Positions 1 to 7,111 of a DNA stretch of 10,586 bases are shown piece after piece. Location of the stretch: assembly GCA_026393655.1 (NCBI GenBank), contig JAPKZT010000289.1, positions 8,987-19,572 on the forward strand, in the 5' to 3' direction. Every line of letters begins with the position of its first letter. Positions within the stretch are counted from its first letter, which is position 1. Below the pieces are notes generated by a model. That model was given only the letters and a program-made list of their open reading frames with translations, was not told the DNA's origin and searched no databases. Source of the DNA: Actinomycetota bacterium. GTDB lineage: Bacteria > Actinomycetota > Acidimicrobiia > Acidimicrobiales > Ilumatobacteraceae. Both the position numbers and the translations under genes were made by a program.

Positions 1-1
1 T

Positions 2-1000
2 TTTAGTTTTATTGGTGCTGGAGTCACGCAAAACGATCAAGCACTGACGAACCTCGTCGAACCTCATGGCTTCTGCGTGGGGGCAGCCGGGCTAAAGCCC
101 GGGATGATCAACAACTTTCATCTTCACTACACGGCCGAAGTTTTCGTTTGTGTCACTGGCATATGGAAAATGATGATCGGATTAGATAACCAACAAGAAG
201 TAGTCATTAAGCCGGGAGACTTTTTTTCGGTGCCTACATGGGTTTTCCGAGGTTTTGAAAACATCGGCACAGATGATGGATTTATGTTTGCATTCCTTGG
301 AGGCGATGAGCCGGGCGGCATTTTATGGGCACCCGACGTTCTTGACAAGGCACGGCAGACTGGATTTGTGCTCGATGAATCGGAGAAAGTTACCCGGCTT
401 GCAGACTTGCCCCCTGGTGCCAAAACTTTGTGTTCATTGCCATCAGAAATCGTCTCACAAGTTGAGACATATTCAAATGCTGAAATTGATGCACGTGCTG
501 TTCGTTTTGCCGATCGGGCTTGGCAGGATCAAGCCTTGTTATCTGCTGTTGTGCCTGGACATGGAAATCGTGTTGCCCCTGTTATCGGTATTGGAATGAA
601 CCAACACCGACGACCAAACACCGCGATTTCATATCCACACGGATTTTCTGTGAATTGGTTGAGCATCGATGACTCGGCTTCAGTCGGCTCGCATCAACTT
701 GGAGCCGCCGCCGCCCTTCTGACAATGGATTCACAAATTGAAATTGAACTTGGCAAAGATAAGCCGGTGCGGATGACTGTTCCGCCACGTTCTGTAGTTT
801 CACTGCCCGCCAACGAGTGGCGAGATATCAGGAACATTGGAGCTGGACCCGCTGAGGTGGTTATTGCAGTTGGTGGAGAAGGCCGAACTTTGGTTCAGTG
901 GTCGCCTGAAATTATTGGGGCTGCCGCCAGGCAAGGATTCACGGTTGATGCTGGAGGTTGCATGGCGCCAAGCGCACTCGTTGATCGCAATTTTGGCTGA
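2..1000 (+). CDS. Bicupin protein, 5' end beyond the window
   Basis: The frame is open to the left edge, so the N-terminus is missing. A GTG at 77 could serve as a start, but the upstream codons look like real protein (IGAGVTQND... EPHGFCV), so I read this as a partial gene. The first cupin domain shows an exact motif 1, G(X)5HXH(X)3E(X)6G, at about 101-160, with metal ligands His, His and Glu. Motif 2 (about 215-262) keeps Gly, Pro and Asn, but the usual metal-binding His is Arg, in PTWVFRGF. The second cupin domain (about 640-890) lacks a clear HXH set and is probably structural. The gene stops 43 bases before the -35 box of the transport operon, so it is likely transcribed separately. Bicupins act as dioxygenases, isomerases or sensors; the exact reaction cannot be told. 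Family call is firm, function unknown. Confidence 0.85.
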   Translation, partial: FSFIGAGVTQNDQALTNLVEPHGFCVGAAGLKPGMINNFHLHYTAEVFVCVTGIWKMMIGLDNQQEVVIKPGDFFSVPTWVFRGFENIGTDDGFMFAFLGGDEPGGILWAPDVLDKARQTGFVLDESEKVTRLADLPPGAKTLCSLPSEIVSQVETYSNAEIDARAVRFADRAWQDQALLSAVVPGHGNRVAPVIGIGMNQHRRPNTAISYPHGFSVNWLSIDDSASVGSHQLGAAAALLTMDSQIEIELGKDKPVRMTVPPRSVVSLPANEWRDIRNIGAGPAEVVIAVGGEGRTLVQWSPEIIGAAARQGFTVDAGGCMAPSALVDRNFG

Positions 1001-1013
1001 TCAAACTTCAGGT

Positions 1014-1040
1014 TGACTTTTTGAAAAACTTGCAAAGTCA
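1014..1040. repeat. Inverted repeat just upstream of the -35 box
   Basis: TGACTTT (1014-1020) and AAAGTCA (1034-1040) form perfect 7-bp arms around a 13-base spacer, ending two bases before the -35 hexamer. It lies just after the bicupin stop codon. There is no T-run behind it and the stem is AT-rich, so it is a poor intrinsic terminator. It could be an upstream regulator site or chance. Confidence 0.3.
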
Positions 1041-1042
1041 TC

Positions 1043-1071
1043 TTGACATAATGATTACGTAGTCATATAAT
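1043..1071 (+). promoter_or_regulatory. Sigma70-type promoter of the transport operon
   Basis: TTGACA (1043-1048) and TATAAT (1066-1071) match the consensus at all 12 positions with the ideal 17-base spacing. The predicted transcription start is the A at 1079, or T1078. It faces the solute-binding protein gene, whose start codon is 56 bases further on. A promoter this close to consensus in front of a catabolic operon would normally need a repressor, which fits the palindrome in its spacer. Confidence 0.85.
1051..1066. promoter_or_regulatory. Candidate operator palindrome inside the promoter
   Basis: ATGATTACGTAGTCAT pairs with itself at 7 of 8 positions (only T1055/G1062 fails) and is centred on a CG step at 1058/1059. 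It fills most of the -35/-10 spacer and touches the first T of the -10 box, so a bound dimer would block RNA polymerase. The size and symmetry suit a dimeric repressor such as a GntR- or LacI-family protein. No regulator gene is in the window, so the owner is unknown. Confidence 0.5.
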
Positions 1072-1078
1072 CAGCCTT

Positions 1079-1138
1079 ATGTCGTTGGTCACTTTGATGG
1101 CGACACTCACACACACTTATCAAAAGGGGAAGAAATGA
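1079..1138 (+). CDS. Possible leaderless 19-codon upstream ORF
   Basis: An ATG lies exactly at the predicted transcription start (A1079) and opens a 19-codon frame, MSLVTLMATLTHTYQKGKK. Its TGA (1136-1138) overlaps the ATG of the solute-binding protein gene in an ATGA junction. Leaderless translation is common in actinobacteria, so this short peptide could be made and could couple translation into the next gene. The frame has no recognisable domain. A chance ORF of this length is quite possible, and the downstream gene already has a good ribosome site (AAGGGGA, 1124-1130). Treat as a candidate only. Confidence 0.25.
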   Translation: MSLVTLMATLTHTYQKGKK

Positions 1139-2475
1139 AGTCTAAAAATAGTATCAATAAAGTGCTCGCGCTAACTGCAGCATGCGCACTTGTATTTGGG
1201 GCATGTGGTTCTGGAGAGGAAGCCGCAGTAGTAACCGAAGCGCCAGCGCCTGAAGTAGTGCTTGCGTCAGAAGAATGTGCCATTCCAGTTTCTGAAGAAG
1301 CGGTGAGTGTCGATGTGATGGGTTGGGAGTTTCCGAGTATTACTCAATACGCTGCCGAATTAAAAGAATGCGAAGCGGCGAATTACGCATTCAACGTTCA
1401 GTTCTTGGACTCAGCGGAGGCTCAGAATCAAATCAACCTTGACTTGGCAACCGGAACGCCATCTTTTGAGATGGTGCAAGGATCCAATCAGTTCATTGTT
1501 GAACTTGCTCAAAAGGGTTTGTTATTGCCGCTTAATGATTTGATCGACAAGTATCGCGATCAGTTTGCCTTAGACAGCATTCCGCAAGGTATGTGGGATC
1601 TTGTAACGGTGGATGGAAAGATCTACTCAATTCCGATGGTGGCCAACACGCAACACGTGTTCTATAACGAGGACATCTTGACCAAATTGGGACTGACGGT
1701 TCCGACTACATATGAGGAAGCCATTGCGATGTGCCCAAAACTCATCGAAGGCAAATATGCCGGATTCCAGATGATGCTCTCGGCTGACTGGGCGTGGCAA
1801 ATTGAGTACGACAATGTGCTTGGTTCGATGGGAGTCAAACCAATTGACAACACAACAGGTCAACCGAATTTCAACTCGGCTGAAGGTGTGAAGGCAGCAC
1901 AGATTTTGAGTGACCTTGCCTCCAAATGCGGTGGTAAAACAATGGGCACTTATAGTACCGACGATGTTCAAAACGCTTTCCAAACTGGTGAGTACGCAAT
2001 TGGTCACCTTTGGGCTTCGCGTGCAGCGGCAATGGATAATGCAGAAGCCACCAAAGCAGAAGTGCTCGGCAAAATTAAGTTCGCACCGGCCTTAACTGCT
2101 GGCACAATTCTCGGCGCACCTGCGTATGTCGACGGTTATGCGATTCCAGCAAAAGGCACAGTTGACGCAGAAAAGATTTTCCTTGCGATGCTTGGAGCAA
2201 CTGATGAAGAGTCACAAACTGCTGCGGCAAAGTTCGGTGGCGTAACACGCGATGGTGTGTCGAATCCTGAAGGACCGCGCAATGGTGCTGCATTGAGTGT
2301 CTCTACTTCGAAGGGTCGCGGAGCAGACCAGACTCATCCAGCAGCCGGAATTTACCGTGCCGAAATTGGCAAGGCTCTCATCAAGATGCTTGATGGGGTA
2401 TCTGCGGCAGATGCAATCGCTGCGGCTGAGGCTGCTTATATTAAGGAAGCTACGGCACAAAAACTGCTTAGCTGA
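1135..2475 (+). CDS. ABC transporter solute-binding lipoprotein (family 1)
   Basis: This 446-residue protein is the extracellular substrate receptor of the importer encoded downstream. Residues 1-24 form a lipoprotein signal: Lys-rich start, hydrophobic stretch and the sequence FGAC, with Cys24 the probable lipid-anchored residue (Cys17 is a weaker alternative). An acidic Ala/Glu/Pro linker follows, then a family-1 binding fold. The family-typical stretch HVFYNEDILTKLGL-PTTYEEA is at about 172-197, and TDDVQNAFQTGEYAIG falls in the second lobe. The length is normal for carbohydrate-type binding proteins. ATG 1135 is supported by AAGGGGA at 1124-1130. It is the first large gene after the promoter and is followed by a hairpin that may keep its mRNA level above that of the permeases. 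The ligand cannot be predicted: this family binds sugars, glycerol-phosphate diesters and other polyols. Confidence 0.93.
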   Translation: MKSKNSINKVLALTAACALVFGACGSGEEAAVVTEAPAPEVVLASEECAIPVSEEAVSVDVMGWEFPSITQYAAELKECEAANYAFNVQFLDSAEAQNQINLDLATGTPSFEMVQGSNQFIVELAQKGLLLPLNDLIDKYRDQFALDSIPQGMWDLVTVDGKIYSIPMVANTQHVFYNEDILTKLGLTVPTTYEEAIAMCPKLIEGKYAGFQMMLSADWAWQIEYDNVLGSMGVKPIDNTTGQPNFNSAEGVKAAQILSDLASKCGGKTMGTYSTDDVQNAFQTGEYAIGHLWASRAAAMDNAEATKAEVLGKIKFAPALTAGTILGAPAYVDGYAIPAKGTVDAEKIFLAMLGATDEESQTAAAKFGGVTRDGVSNPEGPRNGAALSVSTSKGRGADQTHPAAGIYRAEIGKALIKMLDGVSAADAIAAAEAAYIKEATAQKLLS

Positions 2476-2500
2476 TTAGGTAAGTTAAAACTCATTGACT

Positions 2501-2535
2501 GGGCGGGGTGGAATCAATCAGATTTCACCCCGCTC
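2501..2535 (+). terminator. Strong hairpin after the binding-protein gene (attenuator-like)
   Basis: GCGGGGTGGAATC (2503-2515) pairs with GATTTCACCCCGC (2521-2533) across a 5-base loop. The stem has 13 pairs with one G-U, extendable by two pairs to 2501-2535. The tail, TCTAGTTTTAT, is only a weak, interrupted T-run. Such hairpins between a binding-protein gene and its permease genes often cause partial termination or protect the upstream mRNA from 3' decay. Because the rest of the operon lies beyond it with no promoter visible to me, read-through must occur. Confidence 0.7.
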
Positions 2536-2565
2536 TAGTTTTATACAGAGAATTGAGGAGGGGAC

Positions 2566-3432
2566 ATGAACCGGCGGTCGTTCGCACTATTTATTATGCC
2601 GAGTGTTTCCATAATGACGTTTCTAATGGTGATTCCACTAGTGACGACAATCTGGCTGAGTTTCACCGGTCTCTTGCTCAGAGATTTGGACTCAGCTCCT
2701 TTCGTTGGACTGCAGAACTACCGAGAAGTGTTCGCTGACCCAAACTTTTGGCGCGCAACTCGATTTACTGTTGTGTTCGTTGCAATTACAGTGCCAATTG
2801 AAATTGTGCTTGGAATGATCTTTGCGTTACTGCTAGATCGAGTGCAGCGTTTCAGATCTATTTATCTCGCTGCTATTTTATTGCCTTTCATCGTTACGCC
2901 TGTGGTCGGGACACTTTTGTTTCGTAATCTTTTTTCGCGTGGTGGCTTATTGAGTTGGATTATTGAACTGATTACCGGTGAGTCGTTCGCTGTTGACGAG
3001 TCCAATGTGCGATTTCTAATCTTGTTACACGCGATCTGGCAGGTGACACCGTTTGCCTTCGTTGCTATTTTCGCGGGGCTGCAATTATTACCTCAAGAAC
3101 GTGTTGACGCTGCAGCAATGGATGGAGCACGATTTTGGAGCACTTTTGTTTACGTGATTTTGCCGCATCTCAAGAGTGTGCTTTTTTTTGTAGCGATCAT
3201 CTCGATCATGGATAGTTATCGAGTTTTTGACAGCGTATTCGTTTTCGCCGGTAGTCGATTCGATGATAGTCATACACTCTCCGTCTACAACTCGGTCGAG
3301 GCGCTGGATGCGAAAATCGGACGTCTTGGAAAAGGTAATGCAATCGCAATATTGACAATCGTCGGAATTTTCGTCGTATTGATCCCGTTTCTTGTTCGAA
3401 GTTACAAGGAACAAATCGCGGAGCGAACTTGA
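2566..3432 (+). CDS. ABC transporter permease, MalF/UgpA type
   Basis: This 288-residue inner-membrane protein is one of the two channel subunits of the importer. About six hydrophobic segments are visible, near residues 5-30, 65-88, 98-122, 150-174, 200-222 and 258-282. The cytoplasmic coupling loop that docks on the ATPase is present at about 178-200 as ERVDAAAMDGARFWSTF, with the conserved Gly of the EAA motif. ATG 2566 follows a very strong purine-rich site, GAGGAGGGG (2555-2563), although the spacing is short. The length is normal for the family. It overlaps the second permease by four bases (TTGA), so the pair is probably made in equal amounts. Confidence 0.93.
   Translation: MNRRSFALFIMPSVSIMTFLMVIPLVTTIWLSFTGLLLRDLDSAPFVGLQNYREVFADPNFWRATRFTVVFVAITVPIEIVLGMIFALLLDRVQRFRSIYLAAILLPFIVTPVVGTLLFRNLFSRGGLLSWIIELITGESFAVDESNVRFLILLHAIWQVTPFAFVAIFAGLQLLPQERVDAAAMDGARFWSTFVYVILPHLKSVLFFVAIISIMDSYRVFDSVFVFAGSRFDDSHTLSVYNSVEALDAKIGRLGKGNAIAILTIVGIFVVLIPFLVRSYKEQIAERT
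3420..3431 (+). promoter_or_regulatory. Ribosome site and TTG start of the second permease
   Basis: GGAG (3420-3423) lies five bases before TTG 3429-3431, which overlaps the first permease's TGA (3430-3432). The next residues, KSPKRILQRVG, give the positively charged N-terminus expected before the first membrane helix. The first in-frame ATG downstream would remove that helix, so TTG is the sensible start. Confidence 0.7.
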
Positions 3433-4433
3433 AATCTCCAAAGCGAATTCTCCAGCGAGTCGGATTACATGGCACTCTGTTTGTCATAGTGATCTGGAGT
3501 GTTTTACCGCTGCTTTGGACTTTTCAGACTTCAATCAAGTTCACCCGAGACGTGGCGGCGAAAGTGCCAGTTCTCTGGGGTTACGACACGACTGCCAACG
3601 CGTATCGTTCGTATTGGTTTGATGATCCAAATACGAATATGTGGCATGTTCTGTTTGCACTAATTGTGTCGCTGACTCTCACATTTTCTCTTCTTATTGC
3701 TGGCCGTCGTGCTAAACGCTCCTGGCCGTTTAATCTGCTCGCGCTTGTCATGATTGTCGCTTTTCTTAATTTCGTTGGCAGAAAATGGGAAACTAGTGAT
3801 CAATTCGAGTTCTTGATTAACAGCATCATCGTGACGGTGGCGACGGTCATTGTTTCGATCAGCATTGGACTACTCGGCGGGTACGGACTCGCGCGATTCT
3901 CTGGCAAATCTGGTGCAGCGATTCTTATCTCTGCTTTGGCATTTCGCGCTCTTCCGAGATTTTCATTTATTCTGCCGTTTTTTATTATTGCCAAAAATCT
4001 CGGGCTTCTCGACTCGCGCACAGTAATTGTTCTTGCACTTGTCGCGGTCAACCAACCTTTCACAATTTGGATGCTAAGAACATTCTTCCTTGAAGTTCCA
4101 AAAGAACTCGAGGAGGCGGCAATGATGGACGGTGCGACGCGCATTCAAGCATTTGTGCGAGTCGTGATACCGACCATGAAACCAGGAATTATCGCAACCA
4201 GCCTGTTCACTCTGCTACTTGCGTATAACGAATTTCTGTTCGTGCGTGTGCTTGCACCGACCAACTGGACATTGCCAGTTGGAGTCTTGGCTCTCGCAGG
4301 TGGAGAGAGTTCAATGGGAATCACCGAGGCGGCTGCAGCCGCGGTTTCAATCACTTTGCCAATTGTTGTTGTAATTATTCTCTTTCAGAAGCACCTTGTT
4401 AAGGGGTTAGGTTCGGGGGCGGTCAAAGGATGA
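3429..4433 (+). CDS. ABC transporter permease, MalG/UgpE type, with extra helices
   Basis: This is the second channel subunit, 334 residues against roughly 270-300 usual for MalG-type permeases. TM1 is at about 13-33. The core helices resume at about 129-152 (NSIIVTVATVIVSISIGLL), and the EAA coupling loop is intact at about 226-246 (ELEEAAMMDGATRIQAF). The extra length lies between TM1 and the usual TM2: two additional hydrophobic segments at about 73-91 and 99-117, separated by the basic stretch GRRAKRS. Adding two helices keeps the membrane topology of the core. The C-terminus (about 290-325) is hydrophobic and ends in the usual short basic tail. The gene starts at TTG 3429 and ends in an ATGA overlap with the next gene. 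Family call is firm; the meaning of the insertion is unknown. Confidence 0.92.
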   Translation: MKSPKRILQRVGLHGTLFVIVIWSVLPLLWTFQTSIKFTRDVAAKVPVLWGYDTTANAYRSYWFDDPNTNMWHVLFALIVSLTLTFSLLIAGRRAKRSWPFNLLALVMIVAFLNFVGRKWETSDQFEFLINSIIVTVATVIVSISIGLLGGYGLARFSGKSGAAILISALAFRALPRFSFILPFFIIAKNLGLLDSRTVIVLALVAVNQPFTIWMLRTFFLEVPKELEEAAMMDGATRIQAFVRVVIPTMKPGIIATSLFTLLLAYNEFLFVRVLAPTNWTLPVGVLALAGGESSMGITEAAAAAVSITLPIVVVIILFQKHLVKGLGSGAVKG

Positions 4434-5455
4434 CAACTAAAACTCAAGACCAGTCAGGTGAAACTTTCGTGGCGACATTTTTTCCGGATCTCCTTTTTGC
4501 AGAGGAGCCCGCCGAGAGCAGTTGGTTGAGCGAACAGACTGTATTTCGCGTGTCTGCTCCGTTCGATGAATTTACCGGAATTTCTAACTGGCGAGAGCGG
4601 GTAATCGAACCATTGCGAATGTCTTTGGCGGAAGCAGTTTGGAAGACCGAGATGATTCTTCGAAATTCTGAAGCAGGTAATGGGGTGCAGACCGCTGCAT
4701 GGGGGCACCTGACTGGGATTTTCAATTCATCATGGTGTGGTCTAGAAGCGACGAATGAACCCGTCACGGTGCGAATCGGTGTAGTCGCAGAGATCGTCGG
4801 CTCGGTAGTTAATCGTTGCACTGTGATGATTGATTTGGTTGATCTAGCGGTACAAACACTTCAACCGTTCACAGCGAAGGCACTTGGGCAGGCTGTCATC
4901 TGGCCATCGCCGCGACTAGAGCAGGCAGGTGATCATGATCCTTCGACATTGGCTATCGTTCGCGAGATGCAACTTGCGTTGCACGACTCTGCAAAGACCC
5001 GAGATGAGATGCTTGCAGCCGATCATTTGCAATATTGGGCTGAAGATTTTGTCTGGGCTGGTCCAGGTGGAATTGGAGTTACACATGGTCGAACAAAATT
5101 TGTTGATTTTCATCAACTTCCATTTCGTCGGGCGTTTCCAGATCGCAAAGGTGGTGGGGTGCTTGAGTCGAATGGTGCCGGCGAGTCTGCGGGTCACTTC
5201 GTAAAGTTTGCTGACGGCCAATGGGCTGTAACTGGTGGTTGGCCGAGTATGGTCGCCACTCATCTTGGTGATGGCTGGCTCGGACTCGCTGCAAGCGAAA
5301 AGAAAATTGTGTTGCGAGTGTTTGATTTTTACGAAGTTGTTGATTCGCACATAGTCATGAATTGGGTTTTCATTGACATTGTCGACTTTCTGCGTCAAAT
5401 AAATCAATTGCCAAAATATGTTCACGTTTACCAACAAGAAAAGAAAGGTGCATAG
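4430..5455 (+). CDS. Two-domain SnoaL/NTF2-like protein (first copy)
   Basis: This 341-residue protein appears to contain two SnoaL-like (NTF2-fold) domains, at about 10-150 and 170-330. The C-terminal one has the clearest marks: YWAEDFVWAGPGGIG at about 203-216, HQLPFRRAFPDR near 228-239, DGWLGL around 280, and a closing strand DFYEVVDSHIVMNWVFIDIVDFL. These line up with the same places in the 8250-9272 protein, so the two are paralogues. NTF2-fold proteins include polyketide cyclases, ketosteroid isomerase and limonene-type epoxide hydrolases, as well as non-catalytic binding proteins. The reaction here cannot be assigned. It starts inside the permease stop (ATGA), with GGGGG (4415-4419) upstream, and is followed two bases later by the broken third copy. 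A role on the imported substrate is inferred from position. Confidence 0.82.
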   Translation: MTTKTQDQSGETFVATFFPDLLFAEEPAESSWLSEQTVFRVSAPFDEFTGISNWRERVIEPLRMSLAEAVWKTEMILRNSEAGNGVQTAAWGHLTGIFNSSWCGLEATNEPVTVRIGVVAEIVGSVVNRCTVMIDLVDLAVQTLQPFTAKALGQAVIWPSPRLEQAGDHDPSTLAIVREMQLALHDSAKTRDEMLAADHLQYWAEDFVWAGPGGIGVTHGRTKFVDFHQLPFRRAFPDRKGGGVLESNGAGESAGHFVKFADGQWAVTGGWPSMVATHLGDGWLGLAASEKKIVLRVFDFYEVVDSHIVMNWVFIDIVDFLRQINQLPKYVHVYQQEKKGA

Positions 5456-5457
5456 TT

Positions 5458-5945
5458 ATGAAAGGCTCCCGACCCGAGCAGGCGATTCTCACGAATTCAA
5501 CTGACATCACCAAGACGGATGAAACACGCAAAGTAATTGAATCGATGGTCGACGGTTTGAATGATCACAGAATTAATGACATCGGCGAATTAGAGGATTG
5601 CGCGAATTTCAAGACAACTGGCAGCGCCCGTTTCAGGCGGCGTTTAGCGACAAAGTGTGCATCGATGAAGCCCGAATCTTTATGGGCGAGTGGGGTGCGG
5701 CGTTTGGTCGCCAAGAAGCGACACATTCTGGCGAGTTTCTTGGCGTTGCGCCCACCCAAAAACGAGTCGAAATTCGATATATGGATTTTTGGAAAGTAGT
5801 CGATGGAAAAATCGTCGATAACTATGTATCCGTGGACTTTGCTTGGGTGTTGAAGCAGCTTGGGGTCGACGTCTTTAATGGCGAAGGATGGGAATCTTTT
5901 GACAAGGGCGAGAAAACTGCCCCAAGTCCGGGTGGAGGTTGTTGA
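5458..5945 (+). pseudogene. SnoaL-like gene broken by internal deletion and frameshift
   Basis: Translation from ATG 5458 (site AGAAAGG just upstream) begins sensibly, with DETRKVIESMVDGLNDHRINDIGE, up to about 5589, then becomes nonsense and stops at 5799. From about 5595 a different frame carries an unmistakable SnoaL C-terminal half: GLREFQDNWQRPF, then GEWGAAFGRQEATHSGEF, then YMDFWKVVDGKIVDNYVSVDF, ending at 5945. Aligning it with the 8250-9272 paralogue, IGE/GLREF corresponds to ADFW/GIEGF, and about 16 residues between them are missing. The frame change requires a loss of 3n+1 bases, so about 49. The junction is near 5588-5597. The segment lost should include the conserved WxGPAGIG-type stretch. 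An intact gene would be a single-domain protein of about 175-180 residues. A TTG at 5598 is too close to the nearby GAGG to be a convincing restart. Assembly error is possible but would be unusual for a loss this size. Confidence 0.75.
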
Positions 5946-5947
5946 TG
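5934..5947 (+). promoter_or_regulatory. Ribosome site that fixes the ATPase start
   Basis: GGAGG (5934-5938) sits six bases before ATG 5945-5947. In-frame TTG codons at 5939 and 5942 are too close to it to serve. The ATG overlaps the last base of the TGA that ends the upstream SnoaL remnant. Because this site is strong, the ATPase can be translated even though ribosomes on the broken gene now stop early, at 5799. Confidence 0.7.
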
Positions 5948-7111
5948 TCAACACTTGATCTTGAAAATCTTACGAAAAAGTTCGAAAGCGGGTTCGTGGC
6001 ACTTGACTCATTGAGTGTGAGTTTGCGGTCTGGTGAATTTTTGGTTTTAGTAGGCCCATCTGGTTGCGGCAAATCAACAGCACTCCGACTTGTAGCAGGT
6101 CTTGAGCAACCGACAAGCGGCGATGTGAGGCTTGGCTCGAAGTCGATGTTGGGCGTGCCACCCCGAGACAGGGATATGTCAATGGTGTTTCAAAACTATG
6201 CGCTCTACCCGCAGATGACAGTTTTTCAGAACATCGAGTTTCCTCTTCGTCTGCGAAAGATCGCAAAAGATAAACGTACATCCGAAGTGCGACGAGTTGT
6301 AGAACTTCTTCAATTATCGTCGCAACTTGAGAAAAAACCTGCACAATTGTCAGGCGGTCAACGACAACGAGTGGCGATGGGGCGGGCGCTCATCCGTCAG
6401 CCACAGTTGTCATTGATGGATGAACCACTGTCAAATCTCGACGCCCAGTTACGAGTTCAAATGCGTGGAGACATTCGCTCTCTGCAGAGAGAATTTGGAA
6501 CCACCACCGTTTACGTAACGCACGATCAAACTGAGGCGATGACAATGGGAGACCGAGTCGCCGTGTTGCGCGATGGTCTCTTGCAGCAAATCGGTTCTCC
6601 AGAAGAGGTCTTTGGTACGCCAAAAAACCTGTTTGTTGCTCGTTTCATCGGCTCGCCGTCGATGAATCTTGTATATGGAAGTGTCCAAAGTGAAGCCAAC
6701 AAATTGTCTTTGCGTCTTGGGTCGCAGACACTTGATCTCTCATCGCTCTCACCGGCTAAGGCGGAAGCTTTGCGAAGATACAACGAACGTCGAGTAGTGG
6801 TTGGAATACGACCGCATACGCTCAAAGATCCACAATTTAGTCAATTAAAAGTTGGTTATAGTTTGCGAGGAGTTGTGCGTCTGCGTGAATCACTAGGCAC
6901 TGAGATCGTATTGCACTTTGCGATTGATGCTGATCGAGCAGGAGCAATTCGGTCCGATGAATCCGAAGAAGTCGCGCTCGTTCAAGAGACTCGAATAATT
7001 GCATGTGTGGATCCCGCATCAACAGCGCGCGAACAACAAACTGTCGACTTGGTTATCGAACCCAATCGTCTGCATTTCTTTGATCCCGAAACCGAACTGG
7101 CTATCGCATGA
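5945..7111 (+). CDS. ABC transporter ATPase, MalK/UgpC type
   Basis: This 388-residue cytoplasmic ATPase powers the importer. All nucleotide-binding motifs are intact: Walker A GPSGCGKST (37-45), Q-loop Gln83 in VFQNYALYP, signature LSGGQ (135-139), Walker B LSLMDEP with Asp159-Glu160, D-loop SNLD (163-166) and switch His193 in VTHDQTEAMT. The C-terminal part from about 235 on is the TOBE/OB-type regulatory domain typical of carbohydrate importers, with the family stretch VVGIRPHTL near 281-289. Residue Ser156 replaces the more usual Phe or Leu before LMDEP, which should be harmless. The length is normal. The gene is placed after the SnoaL genes rather than next to the permeases, which suggests those genes are an integral part of the operon. 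It ends in an ATGA overlap with the next gene. Confidence 0.95.
   Translation: MSTLDLENLTKKFESGFVALDSLSVSLRSGEFLVLVGPSGCGKSTALRLVAGLEQPTSGDVRLGSKSMLGVPPRDRDMSMVFQNYALYPQMTVFQNIEFPLRLRKIAKDKRTSEVRRVVELLQLSSQLEKKPAQLSGGQRQRVAMGRALIRQPQLSLMDEPLSNLDAQLRVQMRGDIRSLQREFGTTTVYVTHDQTEAMTMGDRVAVLRDGLLQQIGSPEEVFGTPKNLFVARFIGSPSMNLVYGSVQSEANKLSLRLGSQTLDLSSLSPAKAEALRRYNERRVVVGIRPHTLKDPQFSQLKVGYSLRGVVRLRESLGTEIVLHFAIDADRAGAIRSDESEEVALVQETRIIACVDPASTAREQQTVDLVIEPNRLHFFDPETELAIA

Noticed and set aside
77..1000. GTG 77 as the true start of the bicupin gene
   Set aside because: The frame is open to the left edge with protein-like sequence, and no ribosome site precedes the GTG.
4916..5437. Long minus-strand open frame opposite the first SnoaL-like gene (173 codons)
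   Set aside because: It has no recognisable domain, is antisense to a clear coding region and looks like a by-product of that gene's codon use. Other antisense frames in the window were dismissed for the same reason.
5580..5610. Programmed ribosomal frameshift
   Set aside because: No slippery heptamer is visible and about 16 conserved residues are missing at the junction. Slippage alone could not restore the protein.
5598..5945. A separate short gene starting at TTG 5598
   Set aside because: The only purine-rich site is one base away, and the predicted protein would begin in the middle of a SnoaL domain. The upstream frame supplies the missing N-terminal part, so a broken single gene explains it better.
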